Below, piece by piece: positions 17,601 through 26,359 of a stretch of 64,000 nt of DNA (positions are counted from its first letter, which is position 1; each line of letters begins with the position of its first letter). Source of the DNA: Boudabousia tangfeifanii (GTDB lineage Bacteria; Actinomycetota; Actinomycetes; Actinomycetales; Actinomycetaceae). The stretch lies in the NCBI RefSeq assembly GCF_001856685.1, contig NZ_CP017812.1, forward strand, positions 868,001-932,000. Reading direction: 5' to 3'. A program made the translations under genes and the position numbers. Below the pieces are notes generated by a model that saw only the letters and a program-made list of their open reading frames with translations, searched no databases and had not been told where the DNA came from.

Positions 17601-18985
17601 AGCCGACCAAGGAACCAACTGTTGAGCCGACTCCGGTCCCAACCCCAGCTCCTACTCCGGCACCTGAGCCGACCAAGGAACCAACTGTTGAGCCGACTCC
17701 GGCCCCAACCCCGGCTCCTACTCCGGCACCTGAGCCGACCAAGGAACCAACTGTTGAGCCCACTCCGGCCCCAACTCCAGCTCCTACTCCGGCACCAGAG
17801 CCGACCAAGGAACCAACTGTTGAGCCGACCCCGGCCCCAACCCCAGTTCCTCCGGTAAAGCCAGAGCCAACCCCGGCTCCGAAGCCTCCGGTAAAGCCAG
17901 AACCGACTCCAGCTCCTAAGCCACCGGTAAAGCCAGAACCGACTCCAGTTTTGCCTGATCCAAAGCCTGAGCCGAAGCCGCTTCCTCCGGTTAAGCCGAA
18001 GCCTCCGGTAAAGCCTGAGCCGACTCCAGCCCCGGTTAAGCCTGCTCCTAAGCCGCAGCCGAAGCCAGAGCCTAAGCCGACCCCGGTTAAGCCTGCTCCT
18101 AAGCCGCAGCCAAAGCCAGAGCCTAAGCCGACCCCGGTCAAGCCTGAGCCAAAGCCTGCTCCGGTAAAGCCAGCTCCGGCTCCGGTTAAGCCTGCTCCTA
18201 AGCCGCAGCCGCAGCCAGAGCCTAAGCCGACCCCGGTCAAGCCTGAGCCAAAGCCGCAGCCAAAGCCTGCTCCGGTTGAGCCTGCTCCGAAGCCTCCGGT
18301 AAAGCCGGCTCCAGCTCCGGTCAAGCCTGCTCCGAAGCCACAGCCAGTACGTCAGTGCTTCCCATTCGATGCCACTCGTGCTCCTAAGTACAACGCTCGT
18401 TTGTTCAAGGATGTGCCTTTGTCTGAATGGTTCTCGCCTGAAATCTACTGGGCTCGTGCAGTTGGTGTCACCACCGGTTGGAGTGATAACACCTTCCGTC
18501 CATTAAGTGGTACGAAGCGTGAAGATATGGCTGCGTTCTTGTACCGCTTGGCTGGTTCCCCAGCTTTCCGGGCAGATCGCGTTGGCTTCAAGGACGTACC
18601 GCGTCAGAACCCATTCTCTTTTGAGATTGAGTGGATGCGGGTAAGTGGTATCTCCACTGGTTGGGCTGATAACACCTTCCGTCCAAAGCAGTATGTAACT
18701 CGTGATGCTATGGCCGCATTCTTGATGCGCTTTGCTAACAAGTTCCCGCACGTAGTTTCTCCTGATGTTCGTCCAGCTAACTTGGATCTACACAAGGCTA
18801 AGATGGGCTTCAAGGATGTTCGTGTAACTGATTTGCACGGTGAAGCGATGCGTTGGGCTTGGGCTTCTGGTGTTTCCACCGGTTGGCCAGACGGTACCTA
18901 CCGTCCACTTAACCAAGTTAATCGTGATGCGATGATCGTATTCATCTACCGCATGCTAAACAATAAGGCAAAGACCAAGTGCTAA
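14687..18985 (+). CDS. Secreted trypsin-like serine protease with discoidin, Pro-rich repeats and three SLH domains
   Basis: The 1432-residue protein carries a signal peptide ending near residue 31 (TTSAFA). A chymotrypsin-fold domain (about 40-245) has the triad His73 (TARHC), Asp114 (TSDVGLAHL) and Ser197 (GDSGGP). Beta-rich Ig-like segments flank an F5/8 type C (discoidin-like) domain at about 460-600. Residues about 883-1221 form a proline-rich wall-spanning region with PAPEPTKEP repeats and then KPEPKP repeats. Three SLH domains (about 1225-1432, each with a TGW motif) should anchor it to the cell wall. The start at 14687 is preceded by AGGAAAGG. Substrate is unknown; a surface-exposed adhesin-protease is the natural inference. 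Confidence 0.9.
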   Translation: MSIGKTRTRLLATLATSALLFSTISTTSAFAMNDGRDAAEDDPLVGPVTYLFTGDGACTGALVSPHWILTARHCVDVSNMKMLKGSYATFGRTYTNKREKQHRVDYFVGAKTSDVGLAHLAEPVNDVTPAVLNDKQMLVGKKGIVYGWGGGTTKNEGSAVSVSDSTIQRLAPDRPGDKSTTLGTFIADPGALRPGDSGGPTFVNGKLAFVSHAIASLDVTPYYHYYTAATVFDNLEWINRYIENDSKKPTGVHFKEIVKTLPNNESNHIVAQIDPVVRGNLTLTVNGQEVETKAVDENGRAEFDYTNTSGDRYQVNAHFVPENSEDYIDGYAASVFVQNGPRTLPVKVVMPDVLRPGRTVNVGVDVPAAGKVKLELTYSNAAGEEQKIETEDVVVTAPGIVKVPVALPTDANGKVGFQAHFDSKDKTKVRNADSKIVRRMLDGENITNEVAELLDRAIDNVAPVRASSEHDGNSRAGNAFDHNSDSLWHTTWDGEPAPHWIEMETPKAFKFTNLLYLPRKEGQNGFAKKVKVKVAPQCGPDAQWTEVASQTLTAKHSWHNIPMTAQENGAKCVRFEIESTQNGRQFGSAAEIRLVGIDPEQKQVTANLQTDESVTVGNETEITVSATPEDFVGTAILHVDGATVEPEVPVENGRATFTYRPQRVGSLALRALLKPSDSSKYSSASAVGQLAVSPIDTTLGLTHEGNKVYQDAGEVTATVEPSGATGKIKFLFNGSHAVSVELVDGHAKAPVPNDLAGDVTVSATYLPATTNYREKEKSLTFKIAPKQTKLSAELLDTKLVVGQDAHLKLLSSADGLAVVAVDAGGKQKLLGPYELKANEPKTVNVPLEYVGQLRFAANFIPESALKATDAETTVRTVMVEDVTPTPEPTQEVSVEPSPEKTVEPTPEFVDPFPIPTPVPTPVPTPAPEPTKEPTVEPTPAPTPAPTPAPEPTKEPTVEPTPVPTPAPTPAPEPTKEPTVEPTPVPTPAPTPAPEPTKEPTVEPTPAPTPAPTPAPEPTKEPTVEPTPAPTPAPTPAPEPTKEPTVEPTPAPTPVPPVKPEPTPAPKPPVKPEPTPAPKPPVKPEPTPVLPDPKPEPKPLPPVKPKPPVKPEPTPAPVKPAPKPQPKPEPKPTPVKPAPKPQPKPEPKPTPVKPEPKPAPVKPAPAPVKPAPKPQPQPEPKPTPVKPEPKPQPKPAPVEPAPKPPVKPAPAPVKPAPKPQPVRQCFPFDATRAPKYNARLFKDVPLSEWFSPEIYWARAVGVTTGWSDNTFRPLSGTKREDMAAFLYRLAGSPAFRADRVGFKDVPRQNPFSFEIEWMRVSGISTGWADNTFRPKQYVTRDAMAAFLMRFANKFPHVVSPDVRPANLDLHKAKMGFKDVRVTDLHGEAMRWAWASGVSTGWPDGTYRPLNQVNRDAMIVFIYRMLNNKAKTKC
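17463..17858 (+). repeat. Six tandem 66-bp repeats encoding a 22-residue Pro-rich unit
   Basis: The sequence CACCTGAGCCGACCAAGG (last copy slightly changed) recurs at 17463, 17529, 17595, 17661, 17727 and 17793, exactly 66 bases apart. Each unit encodes [14 protein letters not shown] plus [12 protein letters not shown] residues. Variants are mostly GCC/GTC (Ala/Val) swaps and CCG/CCA/CCC changes. A degenerate KPEP-type proline-rich repeat continues to about 18350. The repeats are in frame, so copy changes would lengthen or shorten the stalk without a frameshift. Confidence 0.95.
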
Positions 18986-19001
18986 TGGTTTAGCAAACTA
19001 G

Positions 19002-19058
19002 ATAGTGATGGCCTAGAGGAAGAATAAGCGCAAGCTTAACCCTCTAGGCCATCACTAT
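19002..19058. terminator. Hairpin between SLH protease and GDSL-like gene
   Basis: An 18-bp perfect stem (19002-19019 with 19041-19058) encloses a 21-base loop that itself contains AAGC-GCAA-GCTT. It lies 16 bases past the protease stop and upstream of a convergent gene, so it can serve both directions. There is no strong T-run. Confidence 0.7.
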
Positions 19059-19160
19059 TTCTACAATAAGTTCTGAGAACCAGGTTAAAGGCAGACAAAA
19101 CTAAGCTCTAAGATTAGCGCTTCAAGTGTTTATTGATCAGAAGCACTTAGCATCTTAAAT

Positions 19161-19736
19161 CTAGTTTGACAACCATTCATACCAGCCATCATGTAGCACT
19201 AGCCAGGCCATAAGACCATAACCAGTCTGTTTTGGTAAGGCGGCCTGAGGATCAAGAAAGTCGCTACGCCATTGTTCGTGTTCAACTAACGGATGGTAGA
19301 GATCAACCCAAGTTATCTGTCGCCGATGGGCAACTTCGTAACCGATCTGAACTAGTTCCTCAAGATCATTACTGCTAATTGAGGGTAGCGGGGGAGGACT
19401 TACTAACATCACTTTGGCGCCCAGCTTCGTTAATCCATCCAAAGTGTTAGCTAAATGTAAACGGGTTCGGGCACTAGAAATTCCGGCTTCGATATCATGA
19501 ATCCCCATCCCAACGGCAACATAAAGAGGTTCACTTTGGTCAGGTCGACGACGCTGAACTTCTTCTAGGAAACGCTGTGACAAATCTTGGGTGGTTTCTT
19601 GCGGAATTCCAAGGACCAACACGTCAGTTTGCGAAGTAAATTCCGTTCGTGTTACCGCTCGCCCAATCCAACCAAGAGCGCGCTCGTCCCCAGTACCGGC
19701 AACAAGCTCGTCACCTAAGAAAACTAATTTCGTCAT
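19161..19736 (-). CDS. SGNH/GDSL-like protein with Ser-to-Glu change in block I
   Basis: The 191-residue alpha/beta protein opens MTKLVFLGDELVAGTGDERALGW, aligning with block I (GDS) of SGNH hydrolases, but the nucleophile serine position is glutamate (GDE). Blocks II/III are recognisable (YVAVGMGIHDIEAG). The usual C-terminal DxxH dyad is not obvious; the region reads WVDLYHPLVEHEQW. Similar GDELVAG proteins occur in other actinobacteria, so the change is a family trait rather than a local mutation. Esterase activity is therefore doubtful. It lies 42 bases downstream of kgd and may be cotranscribed with it. Confidence 0.75.
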   Translation of the reverse strand: MTKLVFLGDELVAGTGDERALGWIGRAVTRTEFTSQTDVLVLGIPQETTQDLSQRFLEEVQRRRPDQSEPLYVAVGMGIHDIEAGISSARTRLHLANTLDGLTKLGAKVMLVSPPPLPSISSNDLEELVQIGYEVAHRRQITWVDLYHPLVEHEQWRSDFLDPQAALPKQTGYGLMAWLVLHDGWYEWLSN

Positions 19737-19778
19737 ACTTCTTCCAAAAGTGATTAGTAGCAGCTATCTGTGAGCCAA

Positions 19779-22700
19779 CTATACTCGATTAAAAGCTTCA
19801 GCCAACAAGGTACGGGCCTGTTGCTGGTGGAGTTTCATAGTACCAGCACTAGTAGACGCCATTTCAGGACGAGATACTACGGATAAACCACCTAATTCAG
19901 GTGCCAGGTTTAGTGCCATAAATGGCCAAGCACCTTGGTTACGAGGCTCATCCTGAACCCAGACCAACTCTGCCTCTGAGTACTTTGCTAAGGTCTGCTT
20001 AATCTCTTCGAGCGGTAACGGATACAGCTGTTCGATTCGAATAATAGCGGTAGTGTTATCGCCTAGGTCTTTTCGTTCCTTAACGAGGTCGTAGTAGAGA
20101 CGACCGGTACAAAGCAGAACTCTAGTTACCTGCTCGGGAGAGTTGAGAATAACTTGGTCAACTTCATCGAGCACTGGCTTAAACTGTCCGGTTGTAAACT
20201 CGGCAATGTCGGACTGAGCCGCAGCAAGACGTAACAGCTGCTTAGGGGTGAAAACAATCAACGGTTTACGAGGCTGTTGATATGCCTGCTCCCTAAGTAG
20301 ATGGAAATAATTTGCCGGGGTAGAAGGCTGAGTTACCCTCATATTATTTTGGGCGCAAAGTTGTAGGTAACGTTCAATTCTGGCAGAAGAGTGGTCTGGC
20401 CCCTGTCCTTCAAAACCGTGAGGCAACAACATTACAAGAGACGAGCGTTGGCGCCACTTCTGCTCGGCAGAAGAAACGAACTCATCCATGACAGTCTGCG
20501 CGCCATTTGCGAAATCACCGAATTGCGCTTCCCAAAGAACTAGAGAGTCCGGGCTTTCAACCGAATAACCGTATTCAAAAGCCAAAGGTGCGTATTCAGA
20601 TAACGACGAATCATAAATCATGAAAGGTGCTTGCCGATCAGATAGATTAGCGAGCGGAGTCCATTCTTGGCCAGTATGTAAGTCATGGAGAACTGCATGC
20701 CGTTGGACGAAGGTGCCACGTCGAGAATCCTCGCCGCTCATTCGAACAGGAGTGCCCTCAAGTAGCAAAGTACCAAAAGCCAAGAGTTCAGCAAAGCCCC
20801 AGTCAACCTTGGCTTCTCCCAAAGTCATTTGCCGGCGCTTTTGCAACAGCTGGACCATCTTAGGATGAGGAGTAAAACCTTCAGGGAAGTTGATATGAGC
20901 TTCGCCCACACGTTCAATTAGTTCTCGTGGTGCATTTGAAGTCCAGCCAAGAACTACACCACTTCCTTCTGATTGGGATTGCGGAAGTGGAATCCCTGCC
21001 ACTTCGTTATGATTCTTAGCTTGAGGATATCCGCCATTGGCACGAGTCTCTTCCAGAATGCGATTCAACTCATTACGGTACTCGTCTAAAGCCGCAATAG
21101 CTTCGGCCTCGGTGATATCTCCACGACCAATCAAGTTACGAGTATAAACTTCTCGGGTCGATGGTAGCGCATCGATTTGCGAATACATGATGGGCTGGGT
21201 CATCGAAGGATCATCGCCTTCGTTATGGCCACGACGTCGATAACAGACTAAGTCGATAATCACGTCTTTATGGAACTCTCGTCTAAAGGCATACGCCAGA
21301 TGAGCAATTCGAACCACCATTTCGGGATCGTCTGCATTCACATGGAAAATTGGAACTTGGAGACCCTTAGCCAAGTCTGTACAGTAGTTAGTCGAACGGG
21401 CCGAAGTTGGTCCAGTAGTAAAACCGATCTGGTTATTAACAATTACGTGGATTGTGCCGCCGGTGTGGTAGGCCTTCAACTGGCTCATATTAAGCGTTTC
21501 ATAGACGACACCTTGTCCAATAAAAGCTGCATCGCCATGGATTAGGATAGGCAGAATATCTGCAGGGGAATTAATACGATCAGCCTTGGCACGTGCAATC
21601 CCTTCCAAGACGCCGTCTGCAGCCTCTAGATGCGAAGGATTAGCCGCTAAATAAACTTTGACTGACTTTCCGTTGTCGCAGTTAAAAACGCCCTCGGTTC
21701 CAAGGTGATACTTAACGTCACCAGAACCCTCGTATAGACTCGGATCGATATTACCCTCAAACTCCGAGAAAATCTGGCCGTAGTTCTTGCCGCAGATATT
21801 CGCCAGAACATTCAAACGACCTCGGTGAGCCATACCAATTGCCACTTCCTCCAACTCATCGTTGGCGGCATGATAGAGCACATTATCGAGCAATGGAATC
21901 AAAGATTCACCGCCCTCCAGAGAGAAACGCTTCTGGCCCATGTACTTAGTTTGTAAGAAGGTTTCAAAAGCTTCAGCATGGTTTAGAGTGCGAAGAATAC
22001 GACGTTGATGATCCGAAGAAACCTTCTCATAAGGTTGCTCAATAATCTTCTGCATCCACTCCCGCTGAGTGGGATCTTGGATATGCATGTACTCAATCCC
22101 AGCCGTACGCGAATAAGTATCACGAAGCTGATCCAAAATATCGCGTAGAGGAAGACGAGATTTTCCGCCAAAACCGCCAGTGGGGAAGGGATGGTCAAGA
22201 TCCCAAATGCTTAGACCATATTTGCCGATGTTCAAGTCTGGGTGTCGACGAACTCGGTAACGGAGCGGATCGGTATCTGCGGCGAGATGACCTCGGGAAC
22301 GATATGCATGAATAAGCTCAGAAATACGAGCCGACTTGCCAAGCTGATCGGCCTCGTCCCAATCTTGATTCTGTGCCCACTCTAGTGGCTCAAGTGGAAT
22401 ATTAAGAGCGGCAAAAACCCGCTCATAGAAGCCATCCAACCCCATTAATTTGGTGCTCATGTCTGCTAGAAGCTGGCCTGACGCTGCACCCTGGATAACT
22501 CGGTGGTCATAAGTTGACGTTAAAGTCAGAATCTTACCGACGCCAGCATGCGCGCGTTGCTTCAAAGAAGCACCCGCCCATTCGGCCGGATAGTCCATAG
22601 CGCCGACGCCAATAATTAGAGCTTGCCCCTGCATCAAACGGGGAACCGAAAAAGCAGTCCCAATAGTACCCGGATTAGTTAAAGTTGCTACCGCACCAGA

Positions 22701-23420
22701 CATATCCTTCGGACTCAATTTGCCAGCGCGGGCACGACTAATCAGGTCCTGGTTTGCTTTCCAAAACTCACTAAAAGTTAGAGTATCTGCTGCGTTAATA
22801 ACTGGTACTAGAAGAGTACGTTCACCATTATCTTTAGGAATATCAACCGCGATACCCAAATTAATATGGCTGAAATGATGAATTCCAGGTTTGCCATCAA
22901 CCTCCTCATAGCGCACGCAAAGCTGAGGTTGTTTCGCCAAAGATTCAGTTAGGGCGTAACCGATTAGGTGAGTAAAAGAGATCTTACCCCCAGTGGTCCG
23001 AGCTAAATGATCGTTGATGAGCTTTCGATTTTCAATCATCACTCGCGCCGGAACTTGACGGGATGAAGTAGCAGTTGGAACTGAAAGCGAAGCTTCCATG
23101 TTCCGAGCGATGGCAGCCCCCATGGCTTTTAGTTTGCTTACGGAGTCGGTCTTTTCGTCTTTAGTTGAACTCGTCGTTGAGCCATGAGCTGCTGCATAAG
23201 GAGAAGTGGGAGGGGCTACATAAACCGGGGGCAAGGGAGGAAGATCTGAACGTGACGCATCTGCGATACGAGAACTGGCGGAAAGACCATCAACTTTTGA
23301 CGACATCAGTTTTTGAGGCTGATATCCAACCGGCGGTGGAGGAGGAGTCACGGGACGATGCGCCACCTCTGGATTGTTAACAGAAGAATCTTGCTCGTTA
23401 TTAAAATCGTTGTGGTTCAC
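19779..23420 (-). CDS. kgd: Multifunctional 2-oxoglutarate metabolism enzyme (Kgd/OdhA)
   Basis: Kgd/OdhA is the actinobacterial fusion of a dihydrolipoamide succinyltransferase-like domain with the 2-oxoglutarate dehydrogenase E1 domain. It feeds the TCA cycle as dehydrogenase complex or decarboxylase. About 1213 residues: a Pro/Ser-rich N-terminal linker (to about 90), an E2-like catalytic domain with the TYDHRVIQGAASG motif and no lipoyl domain, then thiamine-dependent E1 with HGDAAFIGQGVVYETLNMS and VNNQIGFTT. The GTG at 23420 is chosen over an upstream TTG (23447) because AAGGA lies 6 bases before it. In relatives the N terminus is controlled by a GarA/OdhI protein; neither that gene nor its kinase is in the window. 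Confidence 0.95.
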   Translation of the reverse strand: MNHNDFNNEQDSSVNNPEVAHRPVTPPPPPVGYQPQKLMSSKVDGLSASSRIADASRSDLPPLPPVYVAPPTSPYAAAHGSTTSSTKDEKTDSVSKLKAMGAAIARNMEASLSVPTATSSRQVPARVMIENRKLINDHLARTTGGKISFTHLIGYALTESLAKQPQLCVRYEEVDGKPGIHHFSHINLGIAVDIPKDNGERTLLVPVINAADTLTFSEFWKANQDLISRARAGKLSPKDMSGAVATLTNPGTIGTAFSVPRLMQGQALIIGVGAMDYPAEWAGASLKQRAHAGVGKILTLTSTYDHRVIQGAASGQLLADMSTKLMGLDGFYERVFAALNIPLEPLEWAQNQDWDEADQLGKSARISELIHAYRSRGHLAADTDPLRYRVRRHPDLNIGKYGLSIWDLDHPFPTGGFGGKSRLPLRDILDQLRDTYSRTAGIEYMHIQDPTQREWMQKIIEQPYEKVSSDHQRRILRTLNHAEAFETFLQTKYMGQKRFSLEGGESLIPLLDNVLYHAANDELEEVAIGMAHRGRLNVLANICGKNYGQIFSEFEGNIDPSLYEGSGDVKYHLGTEGVFNCDNGKSVKVYLAANPSHLEAADGVLEGIARAKADRINSPADILPILIHGDAAFIGQGVVYETLNMSQLKAYHTGGTIHVIVNNQIGFTTGPTSARSTNYCTDLAKGLQVPIFHVNADDPEMVVRIAHLAYAFRREFHKDVIIDLVCYRRRGHNEGDDPSMTQPIMYSQIDALPSTREVYTRNLIGRGDITEAEAIAALDEYRNELNRILEETRANGGYPQAKNHNEVAGIPLPQSQSEGSGVVLGWTSNAPRELIERVGEAHINFPEGFTPHPKMVQLLQKRRQMTLGEAKVDWGFAELLAFGTLLLEGTPVRMSGEDSRRGTFVQRHAVLHDLHTGQEWTPLANLSDRQAPFMIYDSSLSEYAPLAFEYGYSVESPDSLVLWEAQFGDFANGAQTVMDEFVSSAEQKWRQRSSLVMLLPHGFEGQGPDHSSARIERYLQLCAQNNMRVTQPSTPANYFHLLREQAYQQPRKPLIVFTPKQLLRLAAAQSDIAEFTTGQFKPVLDEVDQVILNSPEQVTRVLLCTGRLYYDLVKERKDLGDNTTAIIRIEQLYPLPLEEIKQTLAKYSEAELVWVQDEPRNQGAWPFMALNLAPELGGLSVVSRPEMASTSAGTMKLHQQQARTLLAEAFNRV

Positions 23421-23447
23421 GGCATTCCTTTTCAATCGCAGCTCCAA

Positions 23448-23769
23448 GACCGTATGTGAATAAGATTATGACGAAAAAGAGGTCAAGACAATCTCAACAA
23501 GCCTAAATCAATGAACTTTACTGATAGTTTAGAAATAACCTTTAAAAAGCCAATGAAGCTATGAAACTTTTTAAGCTTAACGACTCATATCAAGCTAAGG
23601 TGAGAAAGACTGCTTGTTAGTAACTAAAAAGTGACTCCGACAAAGCGTAGAATTAGTTAGAATGAAATTGTCGTCATTAACTTCTAGAAGTGAGCTGAGT
23701 GCTGAATGAATCCTGCTTATAGCAGTCGAAACCATGTTACGTTGCCGGCAATGATCGTCGAGGTAGCGC
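23448..23769. other. Intergenic region between divergent kgd and CNNM genes
   Basis: These 322 AT-rich bases contain no convincing gene. They hold the kgd promoter candidate and, toward the CNNM gene, two TAGAAT hexamers near 23648 and 23659 that could be -10 elements. A GAGGTAG ribosome binding site lies just before the ATG at 23770. I see no strong hairpin. Confidence 0.5.
23458..23486 (-). promoter_or_regulatory. Candidate kgd promoter
   Basis: On the minus strand TTGACC (23481-23486) and TTATTC (23458-23463) are 17 bases apart, about 40 bases upstream of the proposed kgd GTG. The -35 element is good and the -10 weak. Confidence 0.3.
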
Positions 23770-25125
23770 ATGTGGCTTGATCTTTTCCTGATTCTTTGCG
23801 GCGTAGTGCTGACTCTCGGGACGGCATTATTTGTGGCTGCAGAATTTGCCCTCGTTGCCTTAGACCAAGCGCTTGTGGAGCAAAAGATTGCGGCAGGACA
23901 GTCAGAACATAAGGCAACGCTTAAGGCACTCAAAAAACTTTCGACACAACTATCGGGTGCTCAAGTCGGGATTACACTAACTACGATTCTGCTTGGCTAC
24001 ACCACTCAGACCGCCCTCGGCAAGATCTTCACTAACTGGGGGCTTGCGTGGGAACTGAACTTGGCTATCGCCACTACGATCGGGCTTTTTTCGGCAGCAG
24101 TTATTGTCAACTTGGCATCTATGTTGTTTGGTGAGTTGATTCCGAAAAACCTTGCTCTTGCTGATCCGCTAAAGATGGCAGCTCGAGTTGCCCCATGGCA
24201 GATGGTCTTTACCAAAGTAATGTATCCACTAATCGTGGTGCTAAACGGTAGTGCTAACTGGGTATTGAAACGTTTCGGACTAAACGCAGTAGAGGAACTT
24301 TCCTCAGCACGGTCAGCTCCTGAACTGGCTGCTCTTGTTAAGCATAGTGCTCAAGAAGGCATGCTAGATGAACAAACCGCCACGATTTTCACCAAATCAG
24401 TACAACTCGGTGAGCTAGAAGCTGTAGACGTTATGACCCACCGGTCATCTATGCACTGGATTAAGGCAGAACAGTCGGCCGCTGAAGTCATTGCGCTTGC
24501 TAGAAAAACGGGGCATTCCAGATTCCCAGTAATCGGGGAAGACATCGATGATGTCTTGGGGATTGTATATCTCCGCCGTGCCGTAGCGGTGCCCGCAGAT
24601 AAACGTGAAGAGGTACCTGCCTCGAGTCAATCTCTTATGACTCCTGCACATCGCGTGCCCCAAAGTGCTTCGCTAGCTCCAGTACTAATCGAGCTTCGTG
24701 AAGGTGGCTTCCAAATGGCTATCGTCGTGGACGAATATGGTGGTACTGCCGGGTTGCTTACACTGGAGGACATCGTTGAAGAAATCGTTGGGGAAGTAGC
24801 CGATGAACATGATCGACGTTCTAGGACCGGCACTCGCAAAGTGGGTGACGATTGGATTGTGCCAGGTTTGCTTCGTCCAGATGAACTAGAAGAATTAGCT
24901 GGTCTGACTGTTCCAGATGATGGCCCGTATGAAACGTTAGGCGGGTTGATGATGCAACGTCTAGGGCGCATTCCACAAGTTGGCGACAAAGTCGAAGTAA
25001 ACGACATCCACTTAAAGGTACGTCGGATGGATGGACGAAGAATCGAATCGCTTCTCGTTTCGCCGCAAAGCCCACCGGCAGAAGAAACCATCGTAGTCAA
25101 TCTGTCAATGGAGGAAACTAACTAA
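23770..25125 (+). CDS. CNNM/CorC-type (hemolysin family) membrane protein, first of pair
   Basis: This 451-residue protein is of the HlyC/CorC/CNNM family: an N-terminal DUF21 transmembrane domain (about 1-190, with the VAAEFALVALD and FGELIPKNLALA motifs), a CBS-pair region (about 205-340, containing VVDEYGGTAGLLTLEDIVEEIVGE), and a C-terminal CorC_HlyC domain (about 350-435). Members are implicated in Mg2+/Co2+ transport; the hemolysin label is historical. The start has GAGG about 8 bases upstream. The stop overlaps the next gene's ATG by one base, and the two paralogues are surely cotranscribed. Confidence 0.9.
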   Translation: MWLDLFLILCGVVLTLGTALFVAAEFALVALDQALVEQKIAAGQSEHKATLKALKKLSTQLSGAQVGITLTTILLGYTTQTALGKIFTNWGLAWELNLAIATTIGLFSAAVIVNLASMLFGELIPKNLALADPLKMAARVAPWQMVFTKVMYPLIVVLNGSANWVLKRFGLNAVEELSSARSAPELAALVKHSAQEGMLDEQTATIFTKSVQLGELEAVDVMTHRSSMHWIKAEQSAAEVIALARKTGHSRFPVIGEDIDDVLGIVYLRRAVAVPADKREEVPASSQSLMTPAHRVPQSASLAPVLIELREGGFQMAIVVDEYGGTAGLLTLEDIVEEIVGEVADEHDRRSRTGTRKVGDDWIVPGLLRPDELEELAGLTVPDDGPYETLGGLMMQRLGRIPQVGDKVEVNDIHLKVRRMDGRRIESLLVSPQSPPAEETIVVNLSMEETN

Positions 25126-26180
25126 TGTCTAGTCAGTTAGCAATCTTCATCAGTATTGTCTTATTGCTGGGAAACGCATTCTTCGTGGCCTCTGAGTTCG
25201 CCATTATGTCCACTCGACGAGCCAAGCTTGAACCTTTGGTCGAAGAAGGCAAATGGGGTGCCAAGCCAGCGTTATGGGCTGTAGAACATGTCTCGGTTAT
25301 GTTGGCGACTGCCCAGTTAGGCGTAACGCTTTGCTCGACCGGTTTGGGCGCAGTTGCCGAGCCTGCTATCGCTCATTGGATTGCCACACCACTGCATTCC
25401 TTAGGATTGCCTGAGGCCAGTGCGCATGTCGTGGCGATTGTAATTGCCCTCCTTATGGTTGTTTATCTTCACGTGGTGTTTGGTGAAATGGTGCCAAAGA
25501 ACCTTTCCGTTGCCATGCCGGAAAAAGCTATTTTGGTACTAGCGCCGCTATTAGTCGCCTGTGAACGTTTATTTGGACCGCTAGTTAGAGCCTTAGATCG
25601 CTTCGCTAACCGGATTGTGCGGCTCTTTGGAGTTGAACCAAAATCTGAAGTCGGGGCAGTTTTTACTCTGGAAGAAGTGGCCCAAATTGTGGAAGTCTCT
25701 CGGGCAGAAGGCGTATTAGAAGACGAGGTCGGATTGCTGGCTGGAGCTCTTGAGTTTTCCAGTGAAACGGCAGCAAAAATTATGGTTCCGCTAGAACAAT
25801 TAGTTACGGTACCTGAAGATGTCACTCCAGCTGAAGTTGAACGAGTCGTAGCAAAAACTGGTTTCTCTCGCTTCTTGGTCGTGGACGAAACTGACACTAT
25901 GGTCGGATATCTGCACCTCAAGGATGTGCTCTATGCGGAGCATTCCGAAGATCAGGATCTTCGTGAAAAGCCGGTCGATGCCTGGAGAATTCGATCACTC
26001 GCGCGGGTAGCTGCCGATAGCGAGGTAGATGAGGCGCTAGCGCATATGCAGCAAACTGCAACCCATCTAGCTATGGTGATGGAAAATCAAAAGGCGGTAG
26101 GTGTCCTCTTCTTAGAAGACATTATCGAGGAACTTGTGGGCGAGGTTCGAGACTGCATGCAGAAGGCGGATCGGCTCTAA
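25125..26180 (+). CDS. CNNM/CorC-type membrane protein, second of pair
   Basis: This 351-residue paralogue of the preceding gene has a DUF21 transmembrane domain (FVASEFAIMSTRRAKLEP, FGEMVPKNLSVAMPEKA) and a CBS pair ending VLFLEDIIEELVGEVRD. It lacks the C-terminal CorC_HlyC domain of its neighbour. Such long-plus-short tandem pairs are usual in actinobacteria and suggest a heteromeric complex. Its ATG shares a base with the upstream stop codon. A hairpin with a T-run follows the stop. Confidence 0.9.
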   Translation: MSSQLAIFISIVLLLGNAFFVASEFAIMSTRRAKLEPLVEEGKWGAKPALWAVEHVSVMLATAQLGVTLCSTGLGAVAEPAIAHWIATPLHSLGLPEASAHVVAIVIALLMVVYLHVVFGEMVPKNLSVAMPEKAILVLAPLLVACERLFGPLVRALDRFANRIVRLFGVEPKSEVGAVFTLEEVAQIVEVSRAEGVLEDEVGLLAGALEFSSETAAKIMVPLEQLVTVPEDVTPAEVERVVAKTGFSRFLVVDETDTMVGYLHLKDVLYAEHSEDQDLREKPVDAWRIRSLARVAADSEVDEALAHMQQTATHLAMVMENQKAVGVLFLEDIIEELVGEVRDCMQKADRL

Positions 26181-26190
26181 TCAATAGGAC

Positions 26191-26217
26191 TGAATACGTG
26201 ATTAAGTATTCATTTTT
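26191..26217 (+). terminator. Terminator after the CNNM pair
   Basis: TGAATAC (26191-26197) pairs with GTATTCA (26206-26212) across an 8-base loop and is followed by TTTTTA. An outer ATCGGCTC/GAGCCGAT pairing (26169-26176 with 26221-26228) brackets it. Confidence 0.6.
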
Positions 26218-26359
26218 ACTGAGCCGATAGACCCAAATATCAATAGCTAGTACTGCTTTAGTGTTATTTTGGCTACCAGAAGCTTGGCAAAAATGTACCA
26301 TTGCTCGGCTATTGCGCTATGATTCATAAATAAGTTGTTGTTTATCCCTTGGAGACTTT

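Noticed and set aside
17463..17858. Regular 66-bp repeats considered as a CRISPR array
   Set aside because: Units are contiguous without unique spacers, are in frame inside a gene and encode a proline-rich stalk. No cas gene is present.
17353..18324. A 323-residue Gly-rich open frame on the minus strand opposite the proline-rich repeats
   Set aside because: It is the mirror of the Pro-rich coding repeats (CCG/CCA read backwards as Gly/Ser/Ala). It has no own start signal, and the plus-strand protein is continuous through it with clear domains on both sides.
23595..23933. 112-residue minus-strand frame spanning the kgd-CNNM gap
   Set aside because: Most of it lies opposite the start of the CNNM gene, it has no ribosome binding site, and its residues show no recognisable pattern.
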